The notes under the pieces were generated by a model that searched no databases, had not been told where the DNA came from, and worked only from the letters and a program-made list of their open reading frames with translations. From positions 46,603,192 through 46,667,191 of the forward strand of contig NC_068566.1 in assembly GCF_025698545.1 (NCBI RefSeq): a DNA stretch of 64,000 bases. The letters run 5' to 3'. Position 1 is the stretch's first letter, and every line of letters starts with the position of its first letter. This DNA comes from Gossypium raimondii. Lineage: Eukaryota; Streptophyta; Magnoliopsida; Malvales; Malvaceae. Of the stretch, positions 24,431 through 34,596 are shown one piece after another. The position numbers and the translations under genes were made by a program.

Positions 24431-26410
24431 TTAATTTTGATAAATTCTTGAATAATATGGTGGAATAGGACCATTGAAATGGTTGTGAGAGAGGTTGAGC
24501 ACTTGAAATGAACAAAGTGCCCCAAGTTCCTTTGGGATATGCCCATAGAATAGGTTTTCTGAAAAATCCATGGCTGTGAAAATGCTTAACAGTTGCATCA
24601 TCTCCATCTCCCTGCTTTTCAATGTCACATTCACAAAATATTTATAATTATAAGAGAACTGTCACATTGGTTGTCTCTCAATCTCAACCAGAACCGACGT
24701 GGGCTTGAAATTCCGAATTCAAGTACATCTGTCATACCTCTGAAATTTTTGAACAAGTCTTCCGGTAACAAGCCCGTGAAAGTTGTTCATATGCAATTGC
24801 AGGAACATGAGAAACCGGTTGAGGTTCCTAAGACACTCTGGAATCGTTTTACCCAAGCTGTTTCTTGACAAATCAAGGACATGGACTAAAGGTGGTGGAA
24901 CTAGAAGAGGCCCTTGAAGCAAGTTTGATCAAAGATCAATAGTTGGTAGTTCTAAGATTCCTCCCTGGGAATTGACTTAAACTAGTCAAAAAGTTGTAGG
25001 AAAGGTCTAAATTGTTCAAATTTTCCCACCCTTTCGTTTTGCATTGAGATATTGCACCTTCAATTTTGTTGTTAGAAAGATAGAAATTGTACAATGACTC
25101 GGCTGTTCTCAAGAAATTAAGGAACTTTCTTGCATTACAAGAAGAGAAAAAAAAAGAAGTAAGCATGGGGATGGTGTAATTAATATCACTATCACTGCCA
25201 CTCAATGACAAAAATCTGTTGTTTGAAAGTTCAAGATAACCAAGTTTTTCTAGTTTCGCAAGCATATTTGATTCCACTGTACCACTAAGGTTATTCGATG
25301 AAAGATCAAGATAAGAAAGGTTTTCAAGTTCAAAGAAATAACTTGGTAGGAACATTGACGTCATTGTTTTTAAGAACAAGGCTTTGGAGTACTGCATTAT
25401 GAAGTTGAATCTGGTCATGCTCGATTGGACCAGTCAGTTTATTGTACCCAAGGTCCAAAATCTACAGTGAGGGCAGGGTAAACAACCAAAAGGGTAATCC
25501 ACCACTTATTTGAAGCCCACTAGTATGGTCTTGAAGAGGATCCTCTAGCCGATTTTATGCCAACAAGTTCTGTTAGGTTGAACATGGATATTGAAGTTAA
25601 CCACTGAAATTGCACGCGTCAAACTGCAGTGTAGTTAGTTTGTTTAGATTTCTAGATATGTCTAAGGAAGTTAGAAGTGTGAAATTGGCTAGGGATCCAG
25701 GCAACGAACCCTTGAAACCATAATTTCCAAGGACCAATGAATTAAGGGGACTACTCCAATTTGACACGGGGAAAGAATCTGTGATACCAAAATTTAAAGG
25801 TGGAAGGAGAAAAACCTCACCCGGAATCTCACCGGATATTCCACAAAATGTAGGACTCAAACTATTTAAATATGACGAAAGATTTAGCAAAGACATAGGT
25901 GTAACACTTGACATATTGACACTATCATGGTGAAGGTCTCTTAACGAAGTTAAGTTACCTGAAAGCATGTTAAAGTCGTGGTTCTCAAATTCCAGAAGGA
26001 TAAAGTGAAACCAACTTCGTTAGGGAAGAGATTGCTGATGGGATAAAGCCAGAAAGGGGAGAATAAGAGAGATCAAGATGGGTCAAACTCACTAGCTGAC
26101 TGAATGCAGATGAGGTAGTACCAATGAAACCGGTGTGACCAAGGTTGAGTTATCGGAGTTCTTGCAAGAGAAAGAGGCTACTGTTTGAAGGAAAAGAACC
26201 TTTTAAAGAGTTGGAACTTAGATCCAACCATTGAAACTTCTGAAGGTGAAAGAGGCTACTGTTTTCAGGGAGATTTCCAACAAGACAACATGACCAATCA
26301 CCTTGTCGCAGGTGACTCCCTCCCATGAGCAACAGTCAAAGCTTTCCCTCCAAGAGTTGGTCCTTGGAGTTGGAAATTCAATACAATAACCAAAAAGAGA
26401 AAGAGAAACT
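24431..26410 (-). pseudogene. Decayed leucine-rich-repeat receptor-like protein (RLP) gene
   Basis: Reading the minus strand from about 26410, the N-terminal cap SFDCCSWEGVTCDKVIGHVV is recognisable, the LRR-N-terminal domain of Cf-9-like receptor-like proteins. Repeats follow with typical LxxLxLSxNxLxGxIP spacing: WLDLSSNSLKGSFPSN, LTSLDIS, LSYLDLSSNNLSGTV, LNNLDLSYN, HVLDLSRNS, and VLNLSHNHFNGPIPP near 24470. They lie in different frames with several shifts and stops, and the C-terminal repeats, membrane segment and tail are missing. Intact members are plasma-membrane proteins that perceive pathogen or developmental signals. The gene is clearly dead and has no kinase domain. Confidence 0.85.
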
Positions 26411-26972
26411 CAATGAACAATAAATTAGTTGAAAATGAAATTAACAAGGCTAAGATGAGCAACCCATAGATGTGATATGATCAAATCATCTTATTCATGT
26501 TGCATTAAGGACCAAATATAATTACTAGTAAAAGATAAAAGACTAAACAGGCTAAGTTATGATAGGGAGATGAAATTGAGATGAGCTATGGTTAAATCAA
26601 CTAGAAATTCACACTTAAATATTTGTTTCAAGTCGATTGTAAGTCTATCTAAATTATTATTTTATGTTCCTTTCCATGCATGGCTGGATTTCAACAAAAA
26701 CAATGCAATAATTATCTTCCTTTTAAATACCATTTTCTCACTTAAGTATTTAAAATTCTTTTCTATCAAAAACTATCAATTTAGTTTCATTTTACTTTAA
26801 GAGTGTTGCAATGTCCAATAAGAATGTACCACTTGTCTCGTATTGATGGTTAAGTACCACTTTTAGTCAAAAAAATATTTTAAGTGCCTAAATGAAATAA
26901 ACAGTATAATTTGAGGGACAATTTTATATTTAAACCTAATATTTATAGCGGATTGAAAAATACATTTTTTGA
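26411..26972. other. Intergenic DNA
   Basis: A+T-rich sequence with no supported gene. A short open frame at 26588-26800 is composed mainly of A+T-rich codons and is not credible. Confidence 0.4.
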
Positions 26973-27006
26973 GGCTATTTTACTAAATTAATCCAAAAAA
27001 TATTAT
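26973..27006 (+). repeat. Outer arm of an interrupted inverted-repeat element (left)
   Basis: The 34 bp starting GGCTATTTTACTAAATTA are the near-perfect reverse complement of 31856-31890. The match stops exactly where the gypsy-type LTR begins at 27007, suggesting that the LTR element inserted into the left arm of an older inverted-repeat element. Confidence 0.6.
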
Positions 27007-29526
27007 TGTAAAGCCCATATTTTGCCCGGGCCCAAACCAGGATAACAAGCCAAAAAATAAAAATTATAGTCCATTACAAATGGCCCAACTGACCCAAAAA
27101 AATAAAGCCCGATAAGCCCAAAAATTAAACATAATCAAAGAAAACCTAGGGTTTCATTAACCTCTCATGGCAGTAGCCCCTCATCGCCCATGTGCTACTC
27201 CTCAAGCGTACCATCCGCGCCTCGTCCCGAGGCTTACCAGCACCCACCAAGCCTTGCACCAAAGCGGCAAGCCACTCTTCCGCCTTCACCAAAGACCTGC
27301 AAACAAACACGAAAGAAGAAACAAGCAGCAAGAACAGAGGAAGAAACAGTAATAGAAATAGAAAAAAGTGTAAAATCGGCTATAAAGGCCGCAAAAAATG
27401 AAAAGAGGGGGACTTTTGTTTCTTTAAAATCGGCATACAAACCGATTGAAACCTTGGATCGGGGGGTTTTTTTCATTTTTCTTTTCCTTTACTATTTGTA
27501 ACGTTTTTTAGAAATAAGAAACACAAAAATCAAAGGTGATTTCTGGCTCTTTTTGTTTTCATTTTTACATATTCTAACCCCTTTTTTATTTTTTATTTTT
27601 TTGTTCATTTATTTATATACGTATAATATATATAAAAAAGGAAAAAAGAAAAAATTACCTTTTTTGAAGTTTCCGCCATCATGACGGTGGTCATGCAAGC
27701 AATGTCGACGGCGATCCCCACACCGGAATCTGGGCAATGCCCAGTGAAGCTAGAGAGAAAACAAAGTTTTTAACCCTCTTTTTTTGAAACAAAACTGCTG
27801 AAATGAAAAAAAAATAATATTTTTTGGGCTTTTATACTGTTAGCAAAACGGCAGCGTTTTGGGATGGGCTCTCAAGGCGCAAAAGACGCCGTTTAGGAGT
27901 CGACCGATTCGCCCGACCCGCTCCGTGCCGAGATCCGCGTGTTTAAAGCGGAAGGGCTAATTGCGCTTTCACCCTTCCGCTTTTAAATAAATTTTGCAAT
28001 CAAGTTCTTTTCTTTTTAAATTAGCCACGTAATTTATTTGATTTACCATCTGGTCTTTTAAAACACGTTGTTTTGGAGGAGGAATATTTCCCATTTTGGT
28101 CCCTCCATATTTACGCCGCATCACATTTAGGCCCCGATTTCTTTTTCCTCTTCTTTTCTTTTTAGATTTGGATCGTTAAGTTTATTTTTCTTTTATTTTA
28201 GTCCCTTTCTATTTTAATACTATTACCATTAAACTAATTAAGTTATTATTACTGTCATTATTATAATCATAGCTATACGTTAATATACTTTATATTTGGT
28301 GCTTTATTATCTACATATGTTCATGTATTTTTACCTATATATTTTAAGACAATTACATATATGTACATATATACATACCTATATTTTATAATCTGTATAT
28401 ATATGCATTTTTTATTTATAATTAAAGTGGGAACATGCCCATGTTATCCTAAATACATATTTTATAATATATATAAATATACATTTATCCATTTACTGTT
28501 ATTTTAAAACCTATGTACATGTTTACGTATTTATATACTTTCTAATATATATATATAAATATTATATTCTATACCTTATATTATTTATATATCCTTATAT
28601 ATGCATTTTAATTTTCATAAATATATATTTTATATTTTTTATATATCTTTTATATATTTCTAATCTTCATATATACATACATCTTTTGCAATTTTATAAT
28701 TACTGTTACTTGTTTACCTATTCACTCTTATCTGCTTGTGTGCTATTAATTCATTTTTTGTTGTTATTGTTTTTCATTTAAACGTTCGTATAATGTTACA
28801 ATATCGTAATTATTATATCATATGCATATTCACCGCGTAGTTTGTCTTTGCATTTTTACGACATCATATTTTATTTTATTTCACCCAATATATCAAAATT
28901 TGTTTTTTTCGTATTTCGATTATTCGAAAAATTGTACCCTAACTTACTGGGTATCTATTTTCACAATAAAATCTAAATACGTGAATATTTTCAAATTCAA
29001 GTTTTAAATAATCTCGGGAATAAAAAGATCGTGTCCTAACTTACTGGTCGTGATCCTTTTTAAATCCGAGATAGCTAAATACCTTTTAAATTTTCGGCAT
29101 TCATTCGCGCATCGGGAATTCAAGACATTGTGTCCTAACTTACTGGATATGATTCTCTTTCTCGATTAACGTGAAATATGCCTCATTTTCTCGAAAATTT
29201 TCAACTTTTTAATACAATGATCGTATTTTTAAATTCTTCAAAGTTTTCACTCTTCGACACTAAGACATTAAGTAATCAACTAGGTACCAATTTTGGGCGT
29301 ATCGAGGGTGCTAATCCTTCCTCGTACGTAACCGACTCCCGAACCCGTTTTTCTGAATTTTGTGGACCAAACTTGTTGTTTTAATAAAATCAAACCGTTT
29401 ATTAAAAACAACCACTTTTCGAGGTGATCCAATCACACCTCATAAAAAAAGGATTGGTGGCGACTCCCGTTTCTTTTTTTAAAACCCAAGTCGACCCCAT
29501 TTTCCATCCAAAAAATGGTGTCAACA
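27007..29526 (+). repeat. Gypsy-type LTR (2.5 kb) of a truncated element
   Basis: It runs from TGTAAAGCCC to GGTGTCAACA with TG...CA ends, 2520 bp. Shared with the solo LTR at 16586-19197 are the GCCCGGGCCC start, a middle part with GCCGTTT motifs, three CCTAACTTACTGG motifs (28938, 29034, 29133) and the terminal block around GGTACCAATTTTGGGCGT. It is followed at once by a primer-binding-like site, so this is the 5' LTR of an element. Open frames within it (27167-27501) are not supported as genes. Confidence 0.85.
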
Positions 29527-29529
29527 GCT

Positions 29530-29547
29530 TGGCGACTCCACTGGGGA
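29530..29547 (+). other. Putative primer-binding site of the gypsy-type element
   Basis: TGGCGACTCCACTGGGGA lies three bases after the LTR end. A start with TGG, complementary to a tRNA 3' CCA end, is expected here. The exact tRNA was not identified. Confidence 0.55.
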
Positions 29548-29682
29548 CTAATACGAGAGTCAAGCCATGTGTTGATTACTTTTTGTCTTTTATCAAAGAT
29601 TGAAAACTTGACATGATCCTTGTGTTGCATTTCATTCGTCTTTATTTCAGTCATTATCATTTTGTTTATAATTACTGCGTTT

Positions 29683-30010
29683 AGATGTATATTTCTGCAC
29701 ATTGCATTGCATGACCGTTGGTCACACCCTTTTAAGTGGGAGTGAGAAACTACGCCTTCGTGAGGTTTTCACCTCCGCATGGGATAGTGAATCGCTTCCG
29801 GGATACATCCGTACCTATGTCTTCGTGAGATTTTCATCTCCGCATGGCCATAGGGAAATGTATTCCCCTGAACCGAACTCAGTTCGTATGAGCCTATAAT
29901 GGGTGAGGATCGAGGAATCTGTTGGTTCAGGTACCCTTACTTTAGAACCGAGCCGCATATAATGAGCCTTAAGAGCCTACCCTAGGTAGAACCACACCGA
30001 ATGCCTAGAG
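29683..30010 (+). repeat. Leader direct repeat, unit 1
   Basis: This unit contains TTTTAAGTGGGAGTGAGAAACT, the phrases CTTCGTGAGGTTTTCACC and CTTCGTGAGATTTTCATC, and CCTGAACCGAACTC. It is repeated with about 85-90% identity by eye at 30119-30440, a spacing of about 434 bp. It belongs to the untranslated leader of the gypsy-type element. Confidence 0.8.
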
Positions 30011-30118
30011 GTCACCCGAAAGCTTGGTTCAAATCTACGGTCATTTTGTTGTATGTTTGTCCGTTTTTGTTACGATTATCCTTACTTCAGTTTGTATTTG
30101 CTCTATTGGTTTGAATTT

Positions 30119-30440
30119 TGATATATTTCTGCATATTGCATTACATAATCGCTCGATTATTCCCTTTTAAGTGGGAGTGAGAAACTAGTCCTTCGTGAGG
30201 TTTTCACCTTCGTGCAGGATAGTGGATCGCTTTTGGGATACATCCGTACCTATGTCTTCGTGAGATTTTCATCTCCGTGCAGCCATAGGGAAATGTATTC
30301 CCCTGAACCGAACTCGGTCCGTATGAGCCTATAATGGGTGAGGATCGAGGAATCTGCTGGTTCGGGTACCTTTCTTTTAGAGCCAACCCTCATTTAGTAG
30401 ACTTAGGAACTTAACCTAGGTAGAGCCACTCCAAACCCCT
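30119..30440 (+). repeat. Leader direct repeat, unit 2
   Basis: Second copy of the unit at 29683-30010, in the same order and orientation, including the GGTGAGGATCGAGGAATCTG segment. Differences are scattered substitutions. Confidence 0.8.
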
Positions 30441-30810
30441 AGTATCTACCTGATTAGGTACTTTTTATTTTCTGTGCTTGCTTATGTTTTGCACTAACCC
30501 CTCTTATTGTGTTTTGATTATGATTGCATTGCATTGCATTTGCATCTTAGGAAAGAGATATGGATTCAAGTTCGATTACTAAATTAGAAAGCTTGTCATG
30601 GAATACGAATTCCTTGATAAAGTGGAAAATAATACGACTTCTCGAATATATTTTGAGGAACGCAAAAATGGTGATGGAAGAGTTCATGATCCTGCTTCGT
30701 GGCCTGAGGATTCAAGGAGATTGTCTAAGAGCCTTCGACGTTCCAAGAAGCTGACGAGCCTTATGAAGAGGGGCAGATGATGGGATCGTGACCAAGATCA
30801 AAAGAAGGAG

Positions 30811-31790
30811 CTAGCCTGTCAATGGGAAAAAAAGAAAAACGAAAAAAAAAAAATTTGGGTGCTGGCCTGTCAATGGCCGGCACCCAGTACAATTTTTTAA
30901 AAAAATTTCTTTTTTTTGTGTCAGAGTCAGATATCAGTATACGAAAAAAATCAAAAATAAAAATCTTTTGGGTGTTGGCCTGTCAATGGCCTCACCATCT
31001 ATTTAAAAAAATTTAGTGTCGAATCGGATATCGATATATGAAAAATAAAAAAATTTTGGTGTTGGCATCAATGGCGGCACTCAAGATAATTAAAAAATTT
31101 CTTTTTTTTGAGAATCAAATATCGATATCTGAAAAAATTAAAAAAATTAAATGAGATTCAATTTGCATATTCTTGTAAAATTAAATTTGTATTAGAAATA
31201 TAAAATTTAAATAGAAAATTCAATCTCATTTATTTTTTTATTTTTTCAGATATATCTTATCTCGATTCGACACTAAAAAAAGAAATTTTTTAAATAACTG
31301 GTGCCGCCATTGACAAGCCAAAGACCAAAATTTTTTTATTTTTTCAGATAATTATATCTGATTCTGATTCTAAAAAAAAAAAATTTTAATTAGATGGGTG
31401 CCGCCATTGACAAAGCCAAAGACCAAAAATTTTTAAAATTTTTTCAGATATCGATATCTGATTCTAACACTAAAAAAATTAAATTATCTTGGTGCCGCCA
31501 TTGACAGCCAACACCCAAATTTTTTTTTTGTATATTGATATCGACTCGACAAAAAAAGAATTTTTTTAAAATTAGACTGGGTGCCGCCATTGACAGCCAA
31601 AGACCCAAAAAAAATTTTTTTCGTTTTCTTTTTCCTTTTTCAGTATATCAAGATATACAATTTTTAAAAAATACATGGGTTCCGCCATTGATGTGCCAAA
31701 ACCCAAAAATTAATTTTTAAGTCGACACAATTATTAAGCAATCATGGGTGCAAAATACGAGTGGGTTCCGGCCATTGACAGGCCACAACC
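30811..31790. repeat. Inverted array of about 100-bp units (long fold-back)
   Basis: The left arm has four units marked by GTCAATGGC-type cores (near 30815, 30868, 30980, 31068). The right arm has six units with the reverse complement GCCATTGAC (near 31307, 31402, 31497, 31585, 31683, 31771). The arms meet at 31149-31164 and 31216-31232, which are complementary with one mismatch, leaving a loop of about 51 bp. Each unit also carries a palindrome such as TCAGATATCGATATCTGA (31444-31461). There is no coding capacity. A transcript could form a hairpin of several hundred base pairs. Confidence 0.85.
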
Positions 31791-31855
31791 TAATTTTACT
31801 GTTCCTTTTAGGTTATTTTGGTGATTGTTTTTAAACCTGGGTTATTTTTGTAAAT

Positions 31856-31890
31856 ATAATATTTTTTTAGACTAATTTGGTAAAATAGCC
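31856..31890 (-). repeat. Outer arm of the interrupted inverted-repeat element (right)
   Basis: TAATATTTTTTTAGACTAAT and the following GGTAAAATAGCC mirror 26973-27006 with a few mismatches. Beyond the GGCC-side end the similarity stops, so this is likely the true terminus of the element. Confidence 0.6.
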
Positions 31891-32435
31891 TTCTTATTTG
31901 ACTATTCGTAACAATATTCATTAATTCAAATTAGTATTTAAAAGATTTATTTATTCATTAATGGGGAGGGATATGTTAAAGGTTTATACCCTTTTCTATC
32001 TTCTTATACTATTAATATTTTAACGATCCAACTGTTATATTTTACTTTTTATTCATATAGATCATGTATGTCAAATTTGATATAAATTAAAATTTTATAA
32101 CTATTTGTTCTATATAAAAACTTTCTACTATTCAATAAATATATATAGTATTCTAGATCGGTATGATAGATATATCGATTAGTTTGAAAATTTACATGCA
32201 TGACAAGTACAATTATATCATAAATTCACCAGTTAAATCATTAAAATATTAATCATTTGCACTAATATAAATGGATCCCTCTCATTCATTAATTTACACC
32301 GATGTAACTCTGAATTCGAATATTAATATTTAAATTATTCAAATTTCAAAATAATTAGAAACAAAACAAGTAAATTATAATATAGAAAGACCCCATTTCA
32401 CATCTCATACAAATTACTCATACAAGCTAACAACA
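31891..32435. other. Intergenic DNA
   Basis: A+T-rich sequence with no supported gene. It forms the 3' flank of the minus-strand DUF674 gene. Confidence 0.45.
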
Positions 32436-33312
32436 TTACACATAATGTGCCTTCTCTCCGTAGAATATCTCAGTAAGCACAGTCTTCGACAGCAACAATG
32501 CCTTCAACAATTTCACAGCCTGACAGAGAACCAAAACAAGATTTCAATATTCAATTAACTCATAACATTTTCGATTTTTTTTTAAAAAAATTAACAAAAG
32601 AAAGCACTTAATTACCTCATCCATGCCGATTTTGATAGTTTTCTCTTGGAGTGCCTCAATATCTTTGACATTAAAACTATTAAGCAAAGCTAAACTAGAA
32701 ATAGTTGACATTGGCTTCTCCATAAGATCATCTATAACCATATATGTAACCACCCCTTTCACATACCCTCGCTCACCTTCTTCATTTGATGAACTTGATG
32801 ATGAGGACAAGGAATTAGAATATGTTTTCTGGTTTGACTTAACAAGTTTTGCCTGGTGACTCATCTTAGAACGACAGTTAGGACAAACAGCCTCAGGATC
32901 CTCTGCAATGTAAGAGGGACAGGGAGAAGGGCCAAAGCCAGGTCTAATATCATTGACACCTGTAAAAGCCTTTGTCTATTGAATTATTTGACGACTCAAT
33001 ATCAGGTAATAACCGAGGTAAGTTGGCTACACCAGAGTGGGCTAAAACTTCGGGGTTCAACAATGCTTCCTTGGTTTGAAATGGCTGTTGCATATACACA
33101 TGGCTTAACTCTTCAATGCTTTTATAAAGCTTACTAAGTGAACCCACCATGCCTTCTTTGTTAAGAAGCCTTACGATAGTGCCAATTGGCAATGCCATTA
33201 TGTTGAAAAGGAAATCAATGAAGTCTTTGTTTGCTTCGGCAAATAAAACCCTTTGGCATTTCACGTTAACTAGGAGCTTTAAATTGACTTTGCCTTCGGT
33301 TGTGGCCGCCAT
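32436..33312 (-). pseudogene. DUF674-family gene with a frameshift
   Basis: The start codon is at 33312 (MAATTEGKVNLKLLV). The first exon runs to 32616, and a last exon 32519-32436 follows after a GT-AG intron (AVKLLKALLLSKTVLTEIF, stop TAA). The start, the CPxCR-type cysteine segment near 32890, the YVKGVVTYMVIDDLMEKPMS block and the SKTVLTEIF tail are all DUF674 hallmarks. Between FYRC (about 32956) and the following NDIRPGFGPSPCPSY the frame moves by one base, giving a TGA at 32950-32952 in the first frame. A short intron cannot rescue it, since the skipped sequence encodes conserved residues. The biochemical role of DUF674 is unknown. It is probably a pseudogene, or the shift is a sequencing error; otherwise the product would be about 259 aa. 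Confidence 0.8.
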
Positions 33313-34596
33313 GATAGAGAATCAACCTTTGAACTTAGTTCAATAGCGGGAATGCCGATTGTGTCAAACACCGAGCTTTTGTTGACCCTTCTTGCTTTGT
33401 ATAATCTGTTGGGTGTATTCATTAATGCATTTTCATGTGGAATATGGAGAAGAATATGTAAGTTTAAAGAGATAAATGGTTGCTTCGTGTTGAAGTGGCT
33501 TAGAGAGAAAGGTTTTAAGTGAAAAAGTGTAACACACAAACACACAAAAATGTAAATGGTCTCTTTGGGTTGGAGTTAAGTAATGTGTTGATGAAGAAAA
33601 AGATATTAAATGAAATAACTTTTGGGTAGGAGAAAGATACTTAAATGAAGACAATGGCCCCATGCCTCTAACAAAGCTTGGAAAAAGGAATTGTTACCTA
33701 ACAGTAAGGTTTTTAAATTGGATAGGTGGTAGAACCTTAAACCCAAAATCTATTACACAGTCTCTTTTCAATTTAATTGGTCTTATCGATTTAATCTAGT
33801 CTAATTTTAATTAAAAATAAAAGAAAATTGATTCAACAATTGACTCAACCAACTTTTAATCTCATTTAAGTAACTGATTCTAAGTTGTTTGCTCAAAAAT
33901 CGTTCAAAAATGGTTTAACTCTTTGTTAGGATTGATATACCAACCAATTTCTAATTCGACTAATCGATCTAGTCCGATTCCATCAATCATGCTTAAAAAT
34001 TTGATTGATGTAAGAACCCAAGAAAGGAAAAGTTTAAAAGATTTAAATTTGACTTAATAGTAACTTTAACTTCAAAATTTATAAATTAGGTCAATCTTAT
34101 TCAACAACCTTATTTTATCAAGTCTTTACCTTTTAGAACTTTGAGAAATTCCATTCCACCAATTGCCCCCACAAGCCACATCACCATATTTTATCAAGTC
34201 TTTACCTTTTAGTTGTGTATGATTTTGGTTGTTCTATTTTTTTTTCATTTTTTATGTCCATTTAATGATTTATGTTCGACGTTCATCACTATTCTATCAA
34301 CTACATCGTATCCGAAGTGGTTTTTCTTAAAGCTTTTGTACCATTGACTTGAATGCAAATTTCAAAACAATAAGCAAAAAAAAGATTACCACATGCAATG
34401 GCAAAGGGGCAAACATCAACAACATCATGTTCATTGATAACAGAGAATATAAAGGATTAGCATTCAATAATTTAAAACCAGCTAAAGTTCTCAGCAAATG
34501 AAGCAAGTTTTGTTAAAACAACATAATGGAGCAGGGTACCACCACCGTCTTATTCTATGCCACACGAGAGATACTTTGAAACGGAGACGAGCCACT
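33313..34596. other. Intergenic DNA between DUF674 and transaldolase genes
   Basis: It holds the 5' flank of the DUF674 gene and the 3' flank of the transaldolase gene. A 25-bp direct repeat (TTTTATCAAGTCTTTACC core) occurs at 34112-34136 and 34187-34211. A degenerate dispersed repeat rich in AATCGATC/CAACCAA phrases lies at about 33775-33990, with relatives near 46895-47005. No gene was seen. Confidence 0.5.

Larger units (their letters stand above)
29527..30780 (+). mobile_element. Truncated internal region of the gypsy-type element
   Basis: After the primer-binding site comes an untranslated leader with two long direct repeats, then a start codon at 30560 (ATGGATTCAAGT) opening a short frame that could be the gag beginning. 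The gag frame is not recognisable and breaks within 220 bp. No protease, reverse transcriptase, integrase or 3' LTR follows; the sequence passes straight into the inverted array at 30811. The element is a 5' fragment. Confidence 0.65.

Noticed and set aside
23972-24468. Two + strand open frames between the copia element and the RLP relic
   Set aside because: They have no similarity I recognise, overlap each other in different frames, and show no promoter or splice context.
27167-27501. Overlapping open frames inside the second LTR
   Set aside because: Several short frames in different phases in a repeat; the Ser/Thr/Lys-rich translations look like chance.
33279-33545. An 88-codon minus frame overlapping the DUF674 start
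   Set aside because: It covers the likely 5' leader and the first codons in another frame; the DUF674 start at 33312 explains the region better.
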